A stretch of 19,940 nt of DNA from Oehlia diaphana. Its lineage: Eukaryota; Glomeromycota; Glomeromycetes; Glomerales; Glomeraceae. Below the pieces are notes generated by a model that saw only the letters and a list, made by a program, of their open reading frames with translations, did not search any database and was not told the DNA's origin. Where the stretch lies: positions 1-19,940 of the forward strand of contig QZLH01000987.1 of NCBI GenBank assembly GCA_003833135.1, read 5' to 3'. The translations under genes and the position numbers were made by a program. Shown here in pieces: positions 10,344 through 19,112 of this stretch (the stretch's first letter is position 1; every line of letters starts with the position of its first letter).

Positions 10344-10617
10344 GCTAGCAGCAATGGACGATATACTTAAACAAGCAAGGAATGTTTTGGTCAAAAATGC
10401 GAAAAAATATAAAAAATGGTTCAATTTTTTTTGCAAGGGATAGTATTTCTATTACAAATGTGTCCTATTTTATTAACTATATTTGAGTGTATTAATTTGT
10501 CACAGTGATGCACACAAACAATCACAATCATGTAAACAATCTATTTCTTTGAAAAACTTTATATTACTAGATAATCGAAATAGAAGAAAATTCCTGAATT
10601 AATAGCTGATCTTCACG

Positions 10618-10860
10618 TTATTTGATTATTATTTTTTTTTGGATGGCGTTGTGATTTTTTTGCCAAACATTACATAATTCTACAGACCACGCTTCAAAAT
10701 TCAGTATACAATCCGTAATTAAAATCAGAAATTCGATAAATCGATCACCTAAGATATCATGAGAGCAAGTAAACGAGAAATATCCGCAGTTCAATAAATT
10801 CTCATCATTTAATCTATATGCACATCTTTTTTCCGGTATATTATAAAAATCGCAAGACAT
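10618..10860 (-). CDS. Possible small hypothetical protein, 80 aa
   Basis: One uninterrupted frame opens with MSCDFYNIPEKR. Its composition (Cys, Trp, Gly, Asp, His spread throughout) is unlike the Lys/Ile/Phe/Asn noise frames of this window. The start codon has A at -3 (CAAAATGT). Several Cys are present (residue 3, and others near 13, 25 and 33, plus more towards the end) without a named zinc or CHCH pattern. The middle, around DRFIEFLILITDCILNFEAW, is helix-like. The last residues (KKIIIK) come from an A-run and may instead be intron or UTR. It lies 275 bases upstream of, and on the same strand as, the CBS/PB1 gene. I do not recognise a family; it may also be an exon of a larger gene or spurious. 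Confidence 0.4.
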   Translation of the reverse strand: MSCDFYNIPEKRCAYRLNDENLLNCGYFSFTCSHDILGDRFIEFLILITDCILNFEAWSVELCNVWQKNHNAIQKKIIIK

Positions 10861-11321
10861 TTTGGATCGACCCTAAACTTTCCCTCATATGCGCCATTAT
10901 TCCGAAAAGCCAAAGAAAATTAATGAGCGTCCCGTTCACAGTTTCCCTTTTTGTTACAAGATTTGTTATTAGCCGAAAATAAACTATGACTCATCTTACC
11001 GAAATTTCAAAAAAAGCCGTTGACTTCCGATGGGCTGAATCAATAAAAAAAGATAGCAACTTTGAGTAACGAAAATGATTAAATAAAAATCACGTGATAT
11101 GCGTGTTTAACAATTAGTAATTAGTCAGTTAGTTTTTTTGCATTATATTATAATATTGCATTAATAATATTAAATATTTTCTATCCAATTGTATATTTCA
11201 GAATATTTCAGATAAATAAAATCATAGATTCTTTTAGTTAATATCTAGTAAATATCTAATTACTATATTTGGTATTTAAAAAAATAAAGAATTATTTTTA
11301 TTTTTTAATACTCACTAGAGA
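10861..11321. other. Intergenic region, no gene seen
   Basis: The first 230 bases are less AT-rich than what follows and may be a promoter for the small minus-strand ORF. A CACGTG palindrome is at 11091-11096. From about 11110 the sequence is plain AT-rich. Confidence 0.35.
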
Positions 11322-11323
11322 TA

Positions 11324-11486
11324 CCGTATTTTTCCAAAATTAGTTACCCCTTTTTTACAAGGATTTTGGTTTGGGAGGTGCTTAATTTTGGAAGTTTTTT
11401 TACTAGTATTTTATATAAAAATCTTTCGAAAAAGTTGGTAGGAATGCTTAATTTCGGGGATGACTAATTTTGGTAAAATTCACCAG
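11324..11486. mobile_element. Tc1/mariner-like MITE, 163 bp, TA-flanked
   Basis: The left end (CCGTATTTTTCCAAAATTAG...ACCCC) and right end (GGGGATGACTAATTTTGG..CCAG) are imperfect inverted copies of about 30 bases sharing CCAAAATTAGT and a CCCC box. TA lies directly outside both ends (11322-11323 and 11487-11488), the target-site duplication of the Tc1/mariner/pogo group. There is no coding capacity. Confidence 0.6.
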
Positions 11487-11937
11487 TAGTAATATTCACC
11501 ATATTACATGATTTATATTCATCATATTAAAATTTAATATATTAATATATAAACTTAGACGATTTCTATTTGTACACTATGTGTTTCCAAAAAAAGTAAA
11601 TTTTTATGCTGATCATTTAATGTAAAAATTTAACGAAAAAAAAGTAAAAAAAAGATTGTTAAATAACTCAAAAATAACATTCAAAACCATCTATAACATA
11701 CTAAGTAAACTTGCAGAACAGACCAAAATACACCTAATATACATTTCTTTTAAAGATTTATTTATTAGATTTTTTTTTACAAAATTTTTTTATGATATGT
11801 GTTTCAAACACTAGTGTACATTAAGAAATTTTCATAACTTATTAAAGTTAAATCAGATGCAAATGCAAAACTTTTAAACTTAGACTAATTTATACATTAA
11901 TATTATACATCTTTACAGGCTTTACTATATTATTTAG
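11487..11937. other. AT-rich intergenic sequence, nothing recognised
   Basis: Runs of A and T with no ORF of interest, no clear repeat and no RNA gene seen. Confidence 0.4.
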
Positions 11938-12068
11938 TAAATAGTTTTTGTATAAATTTGTACTAAATGGGCTTATCCATATATAATTGGCTCTAAATTT
12001 GGATTATTTTTTGCATAAATTTGGAGTTAAGAAACCTGTTTAATATAAATTTATGCAAAAACTATTTA
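11938..12068. repeat. Fold-back element, about 131 bp
   Basis: The left arm from 11938 (TAAATAGTTTTTGTATAAAT) is matched by the reverse complement of the right arm ending at 12068 (TAAATAGTTTTTGCATAAAT). Similarity continues for about 35 bases per arm. The interior contains TAAATTTGGA repeats. Probably a small non-autonomous element. Confidence 0.6.
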
Positions 12069-12570
12069 TTGGATTAATTAACTAATATTAAATAAAGCAA
12101 CTTTATACTAATGTTAAAATTTAAATAAATCTAAAACATATTATAATTGAACTTTACTAATAAAGAAAAAGCAAATTTAGTTAAATGTTCTCCTAGATAA
12201 CAATGGAAGTGACATGATTTTTAAAATTTTAAAAATAATTTTTTGTAATTATCTTAATTTTTTTTTAATTATAACTATTAATAATAAATTTTACAAAACA
12301 AAAAAGTTTATTTAAATAAAATCCTAAAATAATTACAGATAGAAAACTCTTTTTGCTAATTGTATAAACAAAATTTCAGCAATAATATTTTAACAAAAAT
12401 ATAAGAAAATAAGTTTCTTTACTAATAATAACTATAAAAATATTACCTTTAAAAAGTTTAAAATACTTTTTAGTACTTTTGATAGAAAGACCTTTGCCAT
12501 TTTATTTTAAATAGATTCTGAAAGACTACCATTCTTCTAATAAAACTGACATATCTTAAAGTTTTTAAGA
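12069..12570. other. AT-rich intergenic sequence, nothing recognised
   Basis: No coding frame or strong repeat seen. An A/T-rich stretch around 12370-12420 (AATAATATTTTAACAAAAAT, then an ATAAGAAAATA-like run) recurs at about 19695-19740, hinting at an old dispersed copy. Confidence 0.35.
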
Positions 12571-12812
12571 CAGTGTTGGCATATTGGCCATTTGGCCAGA
12601 ATTAACCATTAGCCACTTAGCGATTTGGCTGTAACCAAAATGGCCAAAAGTTTTAGCTATAGCCAAATACCAACAAGATACTAATACCTATTTAGTTATT
12701 TTTTTCAGTTGGCCATTTAGCATTTGGTCAGAGTTGGCTGTTGGCCATTTGGCTATTTGGCTGAGACCAAAATGGTCAAAAAAATCTTGGCTGTAGCCAA
12801 ATACCAATACTG
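12571..12812. mobile_element. hAT-like MITE, 242 bp, built of two GGCCAAA-rich halves
   Basis: Starts CAGTGTTGGCATATTGGCC and ends with the inverted form TAGCCAAATACCAATACTG; CAGTG-type ends are typical of the hAT group. The 8 bases outside each end are similar but not identical (TTTTAAGA and TTTAAAAA). Inside, two diverged halves of about 120 bp repeat the same order of words: TTGGCCATTTGGC, then GACCAAAATGG/AACCAAAATGG, then GTAGCCAAATACCAA/ATAGCCAAATACCAA. No ORF. Confidence 0.5.
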
Positions 12813-13129
12813 TTTAAAAACTTGAATTACAAATATACAGTTATATTAATAACTTTTATACCAGTTACTAGAATGAGTTAAAGTACTTTAATTTGAATAC
12901 TACTATTTATATGCATTTAGTTTTCATTTTCTTCATCTTTAAAGAATTATAGAAAATAGTTTTATATAAAATATTAGAATAGTTTATAAGAGAAAAATTA
13001 TGTGAATAAATAACAACAAATTGACCAATAACAGTATCATACAAGTAACTTAACTGATATAAATGGAAATTTTTAAAGAGTTAAAACACCAATTACTGGT
13101 TATATTACTTGCAATACAAAGTAAACTTC
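12813..13129. other. AT-rich intergenic sequence, nothing recognised
   Basis: No gene, RNA or clear repeat seen in these 317 bases. Confidence 0.35.
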
Positions 13130-13495
13130 TTGATATATAAGTCTAGTTATTTATCCTAAAAGAATCCCAGATATCTCTAAAACAGGTCATAAGTTATACT
13201 TTTAGCAAATTAGCCCATTTTTTTAAGGATTCAAAGAATCATTTTTTGATAATATCTTAGCATCTAGTGGTTCAATTTTGATGAACATTTTTTTAAATTG
13301 TAAAGCTAAATGAAGGTTATAAAAGAAAAAAATGTTTATCAAAATTGAATTACTGGATGCTAAGATATTTACAAAAAATGATTTTTAAATTTTAGCAAAA
13401 AGAGTGTTTTTGGTTAAAAGTCTATTATGATCTTTATATTAAATATTTGGGATCCTATTCCAAGAAGCAAAAATAAATAAGTACTATATATTATG
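13130..13495. repeat. Fold-back element, about 365 bp, with a long inner hairpin
   Basis: Inner arms about 13237-13297 and 13325-13385 are imperfect inverted copies (CTTAGCATCTAGTGG against CTGGATGCTAAG; TCAATTTTGATGAACATTTT against AAATGTTTATCAAAATTGA). Weaker outer arms continue the symmetry: ATATATAAG...TTATTTATCC...ATCCCAGATAT near 13133-13175 against its inverted counterpart near 13441-13495. Confidence 0.6.
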
Positions 13496-13496
13496 A

Positions 13497-13791
13497 GTCA
13501 TAGTACCCTCTATGCATAGTATCCCTCTTAAAAAATTTCATAAAATTGTATACTAGTATCCTAGGAATTATTTTATTTTATAATTTAGTGATCAGATTTA
13601 AGCCAGCAATCTTTTTTTATTTGATTGTTCTTATTGAGCTATTCAAAAAAAAAAATCACTCAAATTAGACTAATAGATCATGAGATATACACAAAAAATG
13701 GAATTTTTAAACTTTGTTTAGTATCTGAAGGTACAGGCTCAAACTCCTAATTTTTGCAAGATAATTGAAATACTATAATCTGCAATATAAT
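13497..13791. other. AT-rich intergenic sequence, nothing recognised
   Basis: No feature beyond short A/T runs seen. Confidence 0.3.
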
Positions 13792-14352
13792 TAGGGTTCT
13801 GCATAAATCAATTCAGATCAAATTTTATCAAATTTTAATCTGATCCGATTAGATTCAGATCTGAAATTCAGATCTATATTTGAAATCTGAATCTGATCTA
13901 CAGATTTAAATTTAATATCTGAATCTGATCTAATTCAAATTTAAATCCAATCTGAATCTGATTTGAATCTGATTTCTGTTAAATCAAATTTGAATTAGAT
14001 TTGGATCAGATCTAATTTGATACAAGTAAAAATACTAAAACTACTAGTTTTAGCAATTTTTTTTACATTTTTACAAATAAAAATGCTAGAACTATCAGTT
14101 TTGAGTTTTTTTTTGCATCTACAAGTAAAAAACATTAGAACTATTAATTTTAGCATTTTTCTTTTTATTATTATATATAAAATGCTGGTGATTTTCTTTT
14201 CATTTTTACATGTAAAACTTACATACTTCAAATTACAAATTATGTTTTTGGCTGATGATTTACCAGGCCATGTATAATTAAATTATAATGATCTGATCTG
14301 AATTTAACGGATCTGATTCAGATTCAATCTAACAGATTTGGTAAAGTTCTGA
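13792..14352. repeat. AATCTGAATC-rich element with an inner ~50-bp tandem repeat
   Basis: Both flanks (13805-14020 and 14290-14345) are made of variants of GATCTGAATC and its reverse complement, so they can fold on each other. The left end reads AGGGTTCTGCATAAATC, resembling the inverted right end of the related element at 18957-19112. Between the flanks, three to four units of about 48-51 bp start at 14021, 14072 and 14120 with TACAAGTAAAAA-like sequence; each contains a hairpin around ACTAAAACTACTAGTTTTAG. Open frames across this part are Phe/Ile/Leu/Lys noise. Confidence 0.55.
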
Positions 14353-14376
14353 ATGAATCAGGTTAGCATCAGCAAG

Positions 14377-14496
14377 TTTTAAAAGTGTTGATTCACACCA
14401 GTATACGTGTTGATTAACACTAGCTAATTGTTTAATATAATTTACAATATTAATCAACACCCGTATACTGAAGTATACCAACACATAATTTTAAAA
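14377..14496. repeat. Fold-back element, 120 bp
   Basis: Begins and ends with TTTTAAAA. The left arm (GTGTTGATTCACACC, AGTATACGTGTTGATTAA) and right arm (TTAATCAACACCCGTATACT, ...CCAACAC) are imperfect inverted copies over about 45 bases. Confidence 0.65.
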
Positions 14497-14589
14497 TATG
14501 CATTGTTCAACTCTAATGTATAGTTCAATACATTATATACTGTTGTTCAACACTATAATATTGCCATTAATATACAGCATATTATTTTA

Positions 14590-14676
14590 CTTTATTTTTT
14601 TTTTACTTTTGTTCATCTTAAGAATCAAACCAGATAATTCAATTATCATGTCTCATGATCTAACAACTAAGCTATC
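14590..14676 (-). repeat. tRNA-derived SINE-like fragment
   Basis: Read on the minus strand, GATAGCTTAGTTGTTAGATC resembles the D-arm and box A of a tRNA (14664-14674 is TAGCTTAGTTG). After 32 bases comes GGTTTGATTCT (14621-14631), a box B-like T-arm. The sequence then runs into an A-rich tail (about 14591-14605, seen as Ts on the plus strand). Box order, spacing and tail fit a tRNA-derived SINE or retroposed tRNA pseudogene. The acceptor stem does not pair well, so it is not a working tRNA. Confidence 0.45.
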
Positions 14677-14827
14677 AAATTTTTTTTTAATTTAAATAAC
14701 TATAGTTTATACTTATAGAATATTAGTTGAAAAAAAATATTTAAAATTAAAAAATTTGATCATAATCTACGATTAGACATTAGTTGAATAACTACGTCAC
14801 ATAATACGTATATCAAAAGTTTAAAAA

Positions 14828-15008
14828 ATGATCATCTTTTTTTCTTTTTTATCTTTTCATCCTTCCTTTATCATCCTTTCTTTTTCCTATCATCCTTTCT
14901 TTCCCTATTATTCTTCCTTTCTCCTATCGTCCTTCCTTTTCCCTTTCATTCTTCCCTTTCCTTTCATTTTTCCCTTTTTTTCACACCTTCTTCCGCCTCT
15001 TTTTCTTG
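14828..15008. repeat. Long pyrimidine tract (CCTTTC-rich)
   Basis: Roughly 180 bases that are almost entirely C and T on the plus strand, made of diverged TCATCCTTTCTTTTTCC-like words with only scattered A or G. It directly precedes the splice-like array. Mirror-symmetric pyrimidine tracts can form triplex (H-DNA); whether this one does is unknown. The open frame across it (Ser/Phe/Pro/Leu) is a by-product. Confidence 0.8.
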
Positions 15009-15009
15009 G

Positions 15010-17075
15010 AAGTAATGTAAGTTTCATTTGAAACTTACATATTTTTTTTTAATTTTTTATTTTATCCTTTTTTTAAATTTAAGAAACGAATTAATGTTTC
15101 TTTATTATTATTTTTTTGTAGAATGCTGGCTTGGTCATAAAACCAGACTTTAAGGTAAAAAATGAAAAAGGAAAAAAGGGATAAAGTAAAGAAATGAACT
15201 ATTGTTATTTTTTTTTATAGGACATATAGGAGGATACCGACTTGTTCATAAAATCAGATTTTAAGGTAAAAAACGGGAAAAGAGGATGAGGATTTAGAAC
15301 CAAAATTCTTAAGAATCTTGGTTTTTATTTTTTTAATATTTCAGAATGGTTACTAACCGTTCCTTTTTTTTTTATAGGTTCAGTGGATTTCTAATGAATG
15401 GATAAACTAAGATTTATAAGTACGAATCTTAGTTTATTTATTTTTTTTAATATTATGAAATGATTATTAATAACCGTTCTTTTCTTTTTTTTTAAGTTTT
15501 GGACGGACTTCCTGGTCTGAAGAATGAAAAAGAACCAAAATTCATAAGTATATACAAATTTTAGTTTTGTTTTTTTATTTGTTTTTTTATTATGGAATGG
15601 TTATTAATAACTGTTTATTTCTTTTTTTAGGTTTTAAGCAGGCTTTCTAGTTCTGAAAAATGAAAAAGAACTAAAATTCGTAAATATATACGAATTTTGG
15701 TTTTATTTTTTTTATTTATTTTTTAATATTATAGAATGGTTGCTAATAACTGTTCCTTTCTTTTTTTAGGTTTTGAGCAGGCTTTCTGGTTCTGAAGAAT
15801 GGAAAAGAACCAAGATTCATGAGTATATATGAATCTTGATTTTGTTTTTTTATTTATTTTTTAATATAATGAAATAGTTGCTAATAACCATTCATTTCTT
15901 TTTTTAGGTTTTGAGTAGGCTTCCTAGTTTTGAAAAATGAAAAGAATCAAGATTCGTAAGTATATTTACGAATTTTAGTTTTATTTTTTTATTTTTTTAT
16001 TAAAAAATATTATGAATGGTTTATACTAATAACCGTTCTTTTCAATTTTTTTTATAGGTTCAGTGTCTTAGGGGACAGAGGAACCAAGATTCATAAGTAA
16101 ATACTAATCTTGATTCTATTTCTTTTTTTTAATATTATAAAATGGTTACTAATTGTTTTTTATTTTTTTTATAGGTCGGGTAGGCTTCTGAAGAATAGAA
16201 AAACCTAAAATTTTATTTTTTTTTTATTATTACGAACAGTTTATTAACCGTTCTTGTATTTTTTTTATAGATTAAGTAGTTTCTGAAGAATGAAAACTCT
16301 AAAAGATTCGTAAGGTATGAATCTTTAATTTTATTATTATTTTATTATTATTACAAACAGTTTATTAACCATTCTTGTATTTTTTTTATAGGTCAGTAGG
16401 CTTTCAAAACAGAAAAACCTAAAAGATTTGTAAAGTATGAATCTTTTTATTTTTTTTATTTTTTTATTATTACAAATGGTTTACTAATCGTTCTTTTCTT
16501 TTTTTTATAGATTCAGGTGAACTTCTGAAGAACAAAGAATGGAAAAACCTAAAGATTCGTAAAAATTTTTATTTTTTTTTTTGTTTATTATTATAAATGG
16601 TTTACTAACTATTTTTTCTTTTTTTGTTTATAGGTTTAGATAGACTTCCAAAAAATGAAAAATCCAAAGATTCGTAAAGTATGAATCTTACATTTTTTTG
16701 GTTTTTTTATTATTATAAACAGGTTACTAACTGTTGTATTTTTTTTATGGGTTTCCAAGTTCTGAAGAATGGAAAAAAAATCCAAGATTTGTAATATGAT
16801 ATGAATCTTGTATTTTTTTAGTTTATTTTTTTATCTTTTTTTTTATAGATATTCAGTTCCTTTAGCATTAGACTTTTAGTTAGATTTCTTAATGTTGGGT
16901 GTGATATTGCTATAGATTAGCGAATGAATCGGTAAGTTTTGAATAAAACTTACATTTTTTTATTTTATTTTATTTTTTTTTTTTAATTTTCTCTTTTCTT
17001 TTTATAGACTTTGGTTAGGGTTTTGGAATATTGAATCAGATTGTGTAAGTTTCATTAACAAAACTTAATTTTGTA
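15010..17075 (+). repeat. Diverged tandem array of ~15 units with splice-site-like boundaries and hairpins
   Basis: Unit boundaries (last G of AG) fall at 15121, 15220, 15377, 15496, 15630, 15769, 15907, 16057, 16174, 16270, 16391, 16510, 16633, 16750 (degenerate, ATGG), 16848 and 17007, giving spacings of 96-159 bp. Each boundary is a T-run plus TATAG, TTAG, TAAG or GTAG. A typical unit then reads GTT.AG..GGCTTTCTGG, TCTGAAGAATGAAAAAGAACC, then a hairpin such as AAGATTC-GTAAGTATA-GAATCTT, a T-rich stretch, and a second palindrome GAATGGTTA.TAATAACCGTTC. The first and last units instead carry GTAAGTTT...AAACTTAC hairpins (15017, 16932, 17044). No long reading frame runs through the units. Confidence 0.8.
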
Positions 17076-17119
17076 TTTTTTATTTGAAACCTCATCTTTT
17101 TATGGTTGTGTCATCAGAG

Positions 17120-17880
17120 GCGTTGTATTAACAGAAATTTAGTACATTGATCACTTAATTGCCAATCTGCATATGATTGATAGAATTTACATAGTAAAGT
17201 GCGGCGTTATGTTAATTAATAAAAAAAATGCCATTTGAAATCTCTGTTTTTCCAAGAAACAACAACATCAAATCTATACATAACTCCCAAAAAACTTGTT
17301 GCAACTGGCGTTATTATATCAGAACTTCATTATTATATTCATATTAATATGACTTGTTTATTATTTTTTAAGAAAAAAATTTAAGATAACTATTCCTATT
17401 TTGAGATTATGTTAAAGTCCTTTTATTATTCATATATTTCATTATATTCATATTTTTTACAAACTGGACATATTTGTGAAAGAAAAAAAGATATAAAAGT
17501 GCGTAATGTTATTAAAAATGTAATAGTTGACAGAAATAATAATTAAGAAAGGTTTTATAAGTGTCAAAGAAAAGTTAAAGAGCTAGAAATCATTTACACC
17601 ATAGAAGTAAATAGTAGTAAATACTATGAAATCTCTATTTTCTACATATAAAACTTTATAAACTGCAAAGAAAAAAACTTTTTATAATAAAATTTAGATT
17701 TTAAATGTATATTGCAGATGTTAAATTACGCAATTGTATAACAATATGGTTGTATTTTATTTGATATAAAAACATGATCAATATGGCTTATATATAAATG
17801 TTGCGCTGCATTTTATTATATAAATTCTATCAATCACATGCGAATCGGCAATTAAAAATCTGTGGCATTCCAATTATAAC
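17120..17880. mobile_element. Non-autonomous TIR element, about 0.75 kb
   Basis: The left arm around 17157-17189 (AATTGCC..CTGCATATGATTGATAGAATTTA) is an inverted match to 17821-17853 (about 4-5 mismatches in 33). Weaker similarity continues inward (AGTAAAGTGCGGCGTTATGT against ATGTTGCGCTGCATTTTATT) and outward to near 17120 and 17880. The interior is AT-rich and non-coding. Exact ends and target duplication could not be fixed. Confidence 0.6.
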
Positions 17881-18255
17881 AAGAGAAATTAATTTAATTA
17901 ATTTATATTAAATAATAAATATAATTTGTATTGTATTATATTATTTATAAATAAATTTACTATATTTTGCAATTAATATAATTAATGAAATTTTAAATAT
18001 GTTAATAATTAATAAATTAAGATTAAAAAATACCATTGCTATACGTATTTTTAATATCAATATACACATTTTTATATATTATATACATGTTATTAAACTA
18101 GTGTTATTTTACAATATGTTATTTTACATATAAAACACTGTTATACTATGTATTTTTCAACATTTTTAAGTGGCGTTGATTAACAAAGAGTTCGTATCTC
18201 TACACTTTTTAGCATTGAGTAATACATAGCATTTTTCAACACTTTATACGTCTGT
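17881..18255. other. AT-rich intergenic sequence
   Basis: No gene is seen. Around 18165-18235 there are words (GGCGTTGATTAACAAAGAG, TTTTTCAACA) resembling the fold-back at 14377-14496, perhaps a degraded relative. Confidence 0.3.
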
Positions 18256-18958
18256 TTAAAACTTCCTGATGAGGTTAGATTAATTGATAAATCTGACCTG
18301 AAAATTTTTTTCAGGTCAGGCTAGGTCAGGTTATATTAGGTTATTTGGTTAACCTGACCTGAACTGAAACCTGAAAATTTTCAGGATTTTTATTAAAATA
18401 TCAAAAAAAATGGTATAAAACATTTTTTTTAAAAATATTTTAATTCACTTTTTTATATTAAAATTGTATAAAAAGATGAGTCACAATATCACAACTAACT
18501 TTTTTTATATAAAATAAATATAAAAAAGTGAATTCTGATACTGCAATTTACTTTTTATATATAAAATCAATATAAAAATGTGAATTCTGATACCGCAATT
18601 TACTTTTTATATATAAAAATAATATAAAAATGTGAATTCTGATACCACAATTCACTTTTTATATATAAAATCAATGTAAAAATGTGAATTCTGATACCGC
18701 AATTTACTTTTTATATATAAAATCAATATAAAAATGTGAATTGCAACTCACTTTTATTATATAAAATTAATATAAAAAGTGAATTATATTACCATAACTT
18801 ACTTATATAAAATTATAGTTTCAGGTTAACAGGTCATATAGGTTATATTGATATTACAACCTGAACTGATATTGAATTGCAATTGCTAAACTTGACCTGA
18901 AAAATTAAGGTCAATCTGTCAGATTACCTGAATTTGGTCAACCTGTTTGGAACTCTAG
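18256..18958. mobile_element. CAGGTC-rich element A, carrying a 52-bp tandem array
   Basis: The outer parts (18290-18385 and 18820-18950) are mosaics of TCAGGTCAGG and its inverse CCTGACCTGA, able to pair with each other. The right end CCTGTTTGGAACTCTAG (to 18958) is the inverted form of the left end of element B at 19746. The left part also shares GAAACCTGAAAATTTTCAGG and the following A-rich stretch with element B. The centre holds the 52-bp array listed separately. No ORF. Confidence 0.6.
18441..18795. repeat. 52-bp tandem repeat, about 5-6 copies
   Basis: Unit starts (TGAATTCTGATACC) fall at 18529, 18581, 18633 and 18685, exactly 52 bases apart. 18737 is 52 further with a shortened unit (43 bp to 18780), and there is a degenerate copy before 18529. 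Each unit is itself palindromic: AATTTACTTTTTATATATAA pairs with TATAAAAATGTGAATT. Confidence 0.85.
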
Positions 18959-19112
18959 GATTTGGATTATACAATTTCAAATCTAAAGTTAAACTTCAGA
19001 TTCAAAATTGAAATCTGAATCTAATCCATAGGTCATAAATATCTGATTTGATTCAGATTTGACAGATTTGATTCAGATCGAATCTGATTAGATCAGATAT
19101 TTTGCAGAATCC
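18957..19112. repeat. AATCTGAATC-rich element, second copy
   Basis: Starts AGGATTTGGATTATAC and ends TTTTGCAGAATCCT, an inverted pair (AGGATT). The inside is variants of TTGAAATCTGAATCTAATCC and GATTTGATTCAGATTTGACA. It abuts the right end of the CAGGTC element without a gap and is the same family as 13792-14352 but without the inner tandem repeat. Confidence 0.6.

Noticed and set aside
10344..10436. Upstream in-frame ATG (10436) for the CBS/PB1 protein
   Set aside because: The extra 31 residues come from AT-rich sequence, resemble a chance hydrophobic stretch, and are not expected for the family; MSSQAF start preferred.
13995..14277. Open frames on both strands (78 and 86 codons)
   Set aside because: They read through a ~50-bp tandem repeat and give Phe/Ile/Leu/Lys low-complexity peptides.
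14590..14676. Functional tRNA gene
   Set aside because: The T-arm and D-arm resemble a tRNA, but a paired acceptor stem is not seen and the 3' side runs into an A-rich tail.
14828..15031. 67-codon frame rich in Ser, Phe and Pro
   Set aside because: A direct consequence of translating a pyrimidine tract.
15010..17075. CRISPR array
   Set aside because: Units are strongly diverged, 96-159 bp, without constant short repeats and unique spacers; the window is eukaryotic with spliced genes.
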